Shown in pieces: positions 13,095 to 16,425 of a DNA stretch of 16,425 nt. Source of the stretch: JBFYKJ01 sp041306005 (GTDB lineage: Archaea; Altiarchaeota; Altiarchaeia; JAFGQM01); the NCBI GenBank assembly GCA_041306005.1, contig JBFYKJ010000083.1, forward strand, positions 1 to 16,425, in the 5' to 3' direction. The translations under genes were made by a program, and so were the position numbers. Below the pieces are notes generated by a model. That model searched no databases, was not told the origin of the DNA, and was given only the letters and a program-made list of their open reading frames with translations. How positions within the stretch are numbered: the first letter of the stretch is position 1; the number at the start of each line of letters is the position of its first letter.

Positions 13095-14552
13095 CTACGT
13101 ATACCCGGTTGCCGCCCCGTCATCGGGCGCCGAGTGCCCTGCATAGTCCTTGGCCCTCCCTTTCGCGATGCTGCCGTACCTTGCGACCAGCTGTTGCTCT
13201 ACGCTCCTCGAATTCTTCATTGCCTCCTTGATATGCCTGACCTCTATCAAGTCCGACCCCTCGACGATAGCAAGATCCCCCGCAAGCCTTATGACCCCTC
13301 CAAGGTCCCGCAGCCTGAGGGTCAGGGCGTTCTTCATCCCGTCAATATCAAGTGCCCTCCTCTCGGATTCCCTCACTATGGCGTCCACAGACGCCTTCGT
13401 CCCGTGGGGTATCTTGCCGTCCAAAAGCACTTCCTGCGCAAAGAACTGGGCGATCCTTTCCACGTTCTGCCGGGTCTTGGGCATAGTAGTGTCAAGCAGC
13501 AGCTCGTAGCCGCCGCCGAGGACCCTGGACCTTAGCGGGGGCAGTATCCCACCTAAGTCCGCGATGTTGCACGCCCCGACGAATATGAAGTCGCAGGGCA
13601 CGCGGTTGACCTTCACCGCCGCTCCAGAAGAAGCCGGGTTCATGCCGCTTATCGGGAAGTGCTTGTCCTGCATCGCGGTCAGTATGTGGTGCTGTAGGTG
13701 CTGCAATTGGGGCAATTCGTCTATGAACAAAACCCCCTCGTGAGCCTCGTGGACCGCGCCAGGCACCACTCTTTGGTACGGTAGCGACCCGCCGGCGTCC
13801 TGCACGCCCCCCCACGGGTCGTGCCTCACATCGCCGAGGAGTTCAGTCTCCGAAGCGCCCGTTGCCTGCACGAACGCGTTCCTCTTGAGCGCCACAAGGA
13901 CTTTGGTCTTCTTCGCGCCCTCGAGCTCGTTCATGTTCTTCAGCGCGTCGCTGTCTATGACCTTTATGCCGTTTGCATCGTGCTTTTGGTAGATGACGAC
14001 CTCCTCGTTCCCGCTCTTGTCGGTCCGGGCCATATGGATCTCGTCTTCCGGGTACTCGTACATCTCGACGTTGAACACCTGTGAGAGCAGGTCCGAGAAA
14101 GACGAGTTCTTGACTCTCTTGTGGTATTTCATGTCGCCGCAGAACGGGCATGCTTCCTCATCGCTGGAGCTCATCTTCCCGCACCCTATGCACCGGAAGC
14201 CGAGCCTCTCGGCGACGTCTTTTGGCACATCATCGGGCTTTACGACCTTGCCCTTGGACTTCTCCTCGAGCAGGCTCTGCCTCTTTAAATCATCCGCACC
14301 CCTGACAAAGACAAACGGCCTCTCAGGGCTCTTGGGGTTGTGGGCGATGACGACCTCGTGCTGCGGCTTTGGCATGTGGTATGCAAGCGCTTTCGCCAGC
14401 ATGCTCTTGCCGACACCTGGCGGCCCCACAAGGAGCATGTGCCTCCTCTGCTTTGAGGCTATCCGGGCTATCCTGACGGCATTCTCCTGGCCTATTATCA
14501 TCTCCAGGGGATCCTTCGGCAGGCTTATCTGGGAGGTGTCTTCAAAGTCCAT
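13095..14552 (-). CDS. Lon-like AAA+ ATPase with zinc ribbon, lacking the peptidase domain
   Basis: 485 residues from ATG 14552; the open frame extends to GTG 14645 but the added part is Cys/Gly/Arg-rich and lies in hairpin-rich DNA, so it is left out. Walker A GPPGVGKS is at 43-50, Walker B VLFIDEL at 274-280, sensor 1 in VGACN at 325-329, and arginine-finger candidates in PLRSRV at 339-344. GDVRHDPWGG at 240-249 and VVPGAVHEAHEGVLF at 262-276 are Lon family signatures. Between Walker A and B, where archaeal LonB carries its membrane helices, there is instead a four-cysteine zinc ribbon (CIGC at 121-124, CPFC at 135-138). The protein ends after the AAA+ lid and a short tail, with no Ser-Lys S16 protease domain. 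Role: probably a remodelling ATPase or partner of another protease; unknown. Confidence 0.85.
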   Translation of the reverse strand: MDFEDTSQISLPKDPLEMIIGQENAVRIARIASKQRRHMLLVGPPGVGKSMLAKALAYHMPKPQHEVVIAHNPKSPERPFVFVRGADDLKRQSLLEEKSKGKVVKPDDVPKDVAERLGFRCIGCGKMSSSDEEACPFCGDMKYHKRVKNSSFSDLLSQVFNVEMYEYPEDEIHMARTDKSGNEEVVIYQKHDANGIKVIDSDALKNMNELEGAKKTKVLVALKRNAFVQATGASETELLGDVRHDPWGGVQDAGGSLPYQRVVPGAVHEAHEGVLFIDELPQLQHLQHHILTAMQDKHFPISGMNPASSGAAVKVNRVPCDFIFVGACNIADLGGILPPLRSRVLGGGYELLLDTTMPKTRQNVERIAQFFAQEVLLDGKIPHGTKASVDAIVRESERRALDIDGMKNALTLRLRDLGGVIRLAGDLAIVEGSDLIEVRHIKEAMKNSRSVEQQLVARYGSIAKGRAKDYAGHSAPDDGAATGYT

Positions 14553-14585
14553 GCGTTTGAACGCGAATGGTCGCTGATGCCTCAT

Positions 14586-14708
14586 GCACCCACATAAGGG
14601 TGCGGCGCCGCAGCCACCCTGCCGCGGCTTTTGACATATGCGCACCCGGTGGGCCGTCTTTTGGGCGTCCCACCGCAGCGCATGGGCCCTAAGGGGTCGC
14701 CCCCTTAG
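14586..14708. other. Hairpin-rich stretch between dnaG and the Lon-like gene
   Basis: Three strong dyads follow each other: AGGGTG/CACCCT at 14597-14620 enclosing the palindrome CGGCGCCG; GGTGGG/CCCACC at 14648-14674, extended by GCGC/GCGC at 14640-14681; and CTAAGGGG/CCCCTTAG at 14689-14708, whose arm contains the dnaG stop codon. GCCGCGGC at 14621-14628 is also palindromic. Possible processing site, attenuator or small RNA. Confidence 0.45.
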
Positions 14709-16045
14709 AACTTTGTCACTATCTTCTTGTCGCTCGGGGCGTTCAGGTTGCCGGCCGTGGTTATGCCCACGATGTACTTGCAGTCCTTCGCCAGCTCCAG
14801 CACCTCGTTCGTTATTATGTCGTCTATGACGAGCGCGGTCGCCTTCTTGAGCGCCTTCTCCTTCTTCAGCGCGTCAAGGTCGACCTTCTTTATCTCACCC
14901 AGTTTCTCCAAGAGCTTCTCGTCTTCCGAGGACTTGGCAGGCTCGTCCATCCTCATGGGGCGTTCGCGCCTCTCGGGGCGGTCGCCGCGCGGTTCCCTGC
15001 TTGGCCGCTCCTCGCGGTCGCGCCCGCGGCTTTCTCCCCCGCTGCCTTCCCTGCTGCGCCCGCCTCTATCGTCGCGGCCCCGGTCTCTCCCGCGGTCGCG
15101 GCCCCTGTCGCGGCCCCGGTCCCTTCCCCGGTCGCCGCCCCCTTCTCTTCCGCGGTCACGCTCGCCCTCGGGCTTCTCATCGCGGCTGCGCTCCGGCTTT
15201 TCCCTTGGGCCGTCGCCGCCAAGCTCGTCAAACGCCTCAGTCGCGTCGCGCTTCCTGCGCAGCGACATGATGACCTCTTTCCTTGCAAGGCCTTCGACTT
15301 CCCTTCCCGTAGGCGCACGTGCGACGTTGTCGATTTTGACCCCTGCATTCTTCAGCGACTTGAGTATCAGGTCGCCGCCTCGGTCGCCGTCGACAAACAC
15401 GGTCACATGCTTGCCCTGCGCTACCTCCGTTATCTCCTTTGGTATCTTTATCCCGCCGACTGCTATCGAGTTCTTTATCCCGTTCCGCAGCAGGTTGAGA
15501 ACGTCCGCGCGGCCCTCGACGATTATTATCGCCTCGCTGCTTTCGACAGCAGGCCCGGCGTCCATGCCCTTGACTTGGGTTATGTCCTCGATGCGCATGT
15601 CTTGCCTTAGTTCCTCGCTTATCTCTTTCGAGTCCGGCAGCTCCTGGGACATGAACGTCCTCAGGATGTCCCTTGCGCGGTCGACGACTGCTTTCCTCTT
15701 CGCCTCCCTGACATCCTCTATCTGGGCTATCTTGAACTTGGCGTCGCACGGGCCGATCCTGGTTATAGTCTCCACGCCCGCCGCTATTATCGATGTCTCG
15801 ACCATGTCGAGGCTCGAGGGGATGGTGACTTTGGCTTTAGTCACGCCTCCCTTAGTCTCCATGTCGGCGTCTATCCTGCCAATCCTTCCGGATTTCTGCA
15901 ACTCCCTCAAGTCCAGGTCTTCGCCCAGCAGGCCTTCGGTCTGGCCGAATATGGCCCCTATGAGGTCGGGCTTTTCTACAAGCCCGCTCGCTTCAGCTTC
16001 AGCATGTATCACGTATTTTATGATATCTACAGGTGCTTTGCTCAT
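14705..16045 (-). CDS. dnaG: Archaeal DnaG-like primase / exosome-associated protein
   Basis: 446 residues. The archaeal DnaG N-terminal domain (1-165) includes YVIHAEAEASG at 11-21 and EKPDLIGAIFGQTEGLLG at 24-41. The Toprim catalytic core (about 169-265) shows IIVEGRADVLNLLR at 174-187 with Glu177, and FVDGDRGGD at 217-225 with Asp219 and Asp221. A conserved C-terminal domain lies at about 375-446. In archaea it makes RNA primers in vitro and is a stable part of the exosome, where its N-terminal domain binds the cap. The stretch at about 280-368 is an Arg/Asp/Gly/Glu-rich insert with five RGRD units in a row at 306-325, longer than the usual linker. ATG 16045 is preceded by AGGT nine bases upstream and A-rich sequence. 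Confidence 0.95.
   Translation of the reverse strand: MSKAPVDIIKYVIHAEAEASGLVEKPDLIGAIFGQTEGLLGEDLDLRELQKSGRIGRIDADMETKGGVTKAKVTIPSSLDMVETSIIAAGVETITRIGPCDAKFKIAQIEDVREAKRKAVVDRARDILRTFMSQELPDSKEISEELRQDMRIEDITQVKGMDAGPAVESSEAIIIVEGRADVLNLLRNGIKNSIAVGGIKIPKEITEVAQGKHVTVFVDGDRGGDLILKSLKNAGVKIDNVARAPTGREVEGLARKEVIMSLRRKRDATEAFDELGGDGPREKPERSRDEKPEGERDRGREGGGDRGRDRGRDRGRDRGRDRGRDDRGGRSREGSGGESRGRDREERPSREPRGDRPERRERPMRMDEPAKSSEDEKLLEKLGEIKKVDLDALKKEKALKKATALVIDDIITNEVLELAKDCKYIVGITTAGNLNAPSDKKIVTKF
15010..15208 (-). repeat. Repeat-coding part of the dnaG linker
   Basis: This segment encodes the Arg/Asp/Gly/Glu-rich insert. Five tandem RGRD tetrapeptides correspond to about 15071-15130. Codons vary between units (CGG/CGC/AGG-type for Arg, GGC/GGG for Gly), so the repeat looks kept at the protein level rather than freshly expanded DNA. 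Confidence 0.7.
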
Positions 16046-16275
16046 TTTTATTTACCTATTTTATTTTTTGCCCGGCGAATGGCCGGTTCTTGCCGTTTGG
16101 CGGATTTTCCGCCGATTCGGCACGCCGTTATGTCGGCATTGCTCTGGCTTTTAGCCGTTTTCCGCAGGCCCCGGGCTTGTTTAAGCCTAGGATTTAACCA
16201 GCGGTTCAAGCGCTTTAGACAGCTCTTTTTGGGTTGCGCCGAGAACGAGCACTTCCTTGTTCTTTGACCTCGCAC

Positions 16276-16297
16276 CGCTCGATAGCGCCGTTTTTTT
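16276..16297 (+). terminator. Plus-strand hairpin with T7
   Basis: CGCT-CGAT-AGCG, three bases, then seven T. On the plus strand there is no convincing gene before it, so it would end an antisense or small RNA transcript from the dnaG upstream gap. Confidence 0.4.
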
Positions 16298-16313
16298 CCC
16301 AGTCAGGGCGGCG

Positions 16314-16331
16314 AAAAACTCCAATATGGAG
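16314..16331 (-). terminator. Intrinsic terminator after the partial minus-strand gene
   Basis: On the minus strand CTCCA-ATA-type loop-TGGAG is directly followed by five T, starting about 27 bases after the stop codon of the gene at the window edge. Confidence 0.55.
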
Positions 16332-16357
16332 CGGTTAGCCTTTTCTTTTTAAGCAGG

Positions 16358-16425
16358 CTATTTCGTCTTGAACATGATCGATCTTTTCCAGGTATCATAA
16401 CCGTCGATCGCGGTCTTTGACGCGC
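16358..16425 (-). CDS. C-terminal end of an unidentified gene
   Basis: The last 22 codons or so of a minus-strand gene that enters from the right edge: the protein ends SKTAIDGYDTWKRSIMFKTK, then TAG at 16358-16360. Codon use fits the neighbours and the terminator hairpin follows at the right distance. The other two minus-strand frames either stop quickly or read unlike protein. Too short to name. Confidence 0.45.
   Translation of the reverse strand, partial: ASKTAIDGYDTWKRSIMFKTK

Larger units (their letters stand above)
16046..16357. other. 312-base gap upstream of dnaG, rich in hairpins, no clear gene
   Basis: A/T-rich sequence at 16046-16070 is probably the dnaG promoter and leader. Next come CCGGC/GCCGG (16072-16086), the perfect GGCGGA-TTT-TCCGCC (16099-16113), GGGCTT/AAGCCT (16173-16188) and AGCG/CGCT (16200-16214). 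On the minus strand a TTG-started frame at 16187-16324 would give 45 residues ending LVLGATQKELSKALEPLVKS, which looks protein-like but has no ATG or GTG and overlaps a terminator hairpin. A small structured RNA or a gene remnant are both possible. Confidence 0.4.

Noticed and set aside
14553..14577. A tRNA T-arm-like GTTCAAAC near the Lon-like start
   Set aside because: The flanking bases do not form a five-pair T stem and no acceptor or anticodon arms fit.
14553..14645. Extra 31 residues at the N-terminus of the Lon-like protein from GTG 14645
   Set aside because: The added residues are Cys/Gly/Arg-rich, unlike any Lon N-terminus, and come from palindromic DNA. ATG 14552 leads straight into the conserved LPKDPLEMIIGQENA region.
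15071..15130. CRISPR-like or minisatellite array in dnaG
   Set aside because: The periodic bases encode RGRD units in frame inside a conserved protein; there are no spacers.
14727..16154. A 475-residue plus-strand frame opposite dnaG
   Set aside because: It is the antisense of dnaG; Ser/Arg/Pro-rich runs mirror the RGRD insert. No start signals.
16004..16267. An 87-residue plus-strand frame before the T7 terminator
   Set aside because: It begins inside dnaG, has no family likeness and no ribosome site; a non-coding RNA explains the terminator better.
16048..16275. A 75-residue basic minus-strand frame upstream of dnaG
   Set aside because: Composition (Lys, Arg, Asn, Ser without hydrophobic pattern) looks like chance reading of A-rich DNA; it runs through hairpins and almost touches the dnaG start.

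Overview
The window is from an archaeon with a moderately GC-rich genome. Archaeal markers are a DnaG-type primase with the archaeal domain order, archaeal riboflavin synthase (RibC), a Fae-Hps fusion, RtcB with archease, a DUF6513 dihydropteroate-synthase-like protein, a Lon-type AAA+ ATPase with Lon family motifs, TATA-like boxes about 25 bases before start codons, and T-rich terminators. Mixed with these are enzymes usually seen in bacteria: fused RibBA, fused RibD and an NADP-type methylene-H4MPT dehydrogenase. This fits a DPANN/Diapherotrites-like or altiarchaeal-like lineage, but I cannot place it from the sequence alone. Almost every gene is on the minus strand; the exceptions are an orphan methyltransferase-like gene and the DUF6513 gene.

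Region 1-7472 is a C1 and flavin island. Read along the minus strand it runs: basic HTH-like protein, ribD, ribBA, (methyltransferase on +), ribC, small membrane protein, ribH, fae-hps, mtdB. Hps working in reverse makes ribulose 5-phosphate and formaldehyde. Fae and MtdB pull the formaldehyde into the H4MPT pool, and ribulose 5-phosphate is the substrate of the RibB domain. The whole route from GTP and ribulose 5-phosphate to riboflavin is therefore encoded here except the pyrimidine-phosphate phosphatase, together with a likely source of one precursor. The route is a hybrid: bacterial-type first half, archaeal-type last two steps.

Region 7473-10393 holds the DUF6513/DHPS-like gene, divergent from the island with palindromes in its promoter region, and a branched-chain aminotransferase overlapping a small two-helix membrane protein.

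Region 10394-13094 is an archease-rtcB pair (RNA ligation) and a membrane-anchored, cysteine-rich extracytoplasmic protein whose 3' end is tandemly duplicated past its stop codon.

Region 13095-16425 carries a Lon-like AAA+ ATPase with a zinc-ribbon insert and no peptidase domain, dnaG with an RGRD-repeat linker, two hairpin-rich intergenic stretches, and the last codons of an unidentified gene. No tRNA, rRNA, CRISPR array, insertion sequence or replication origin was seen.
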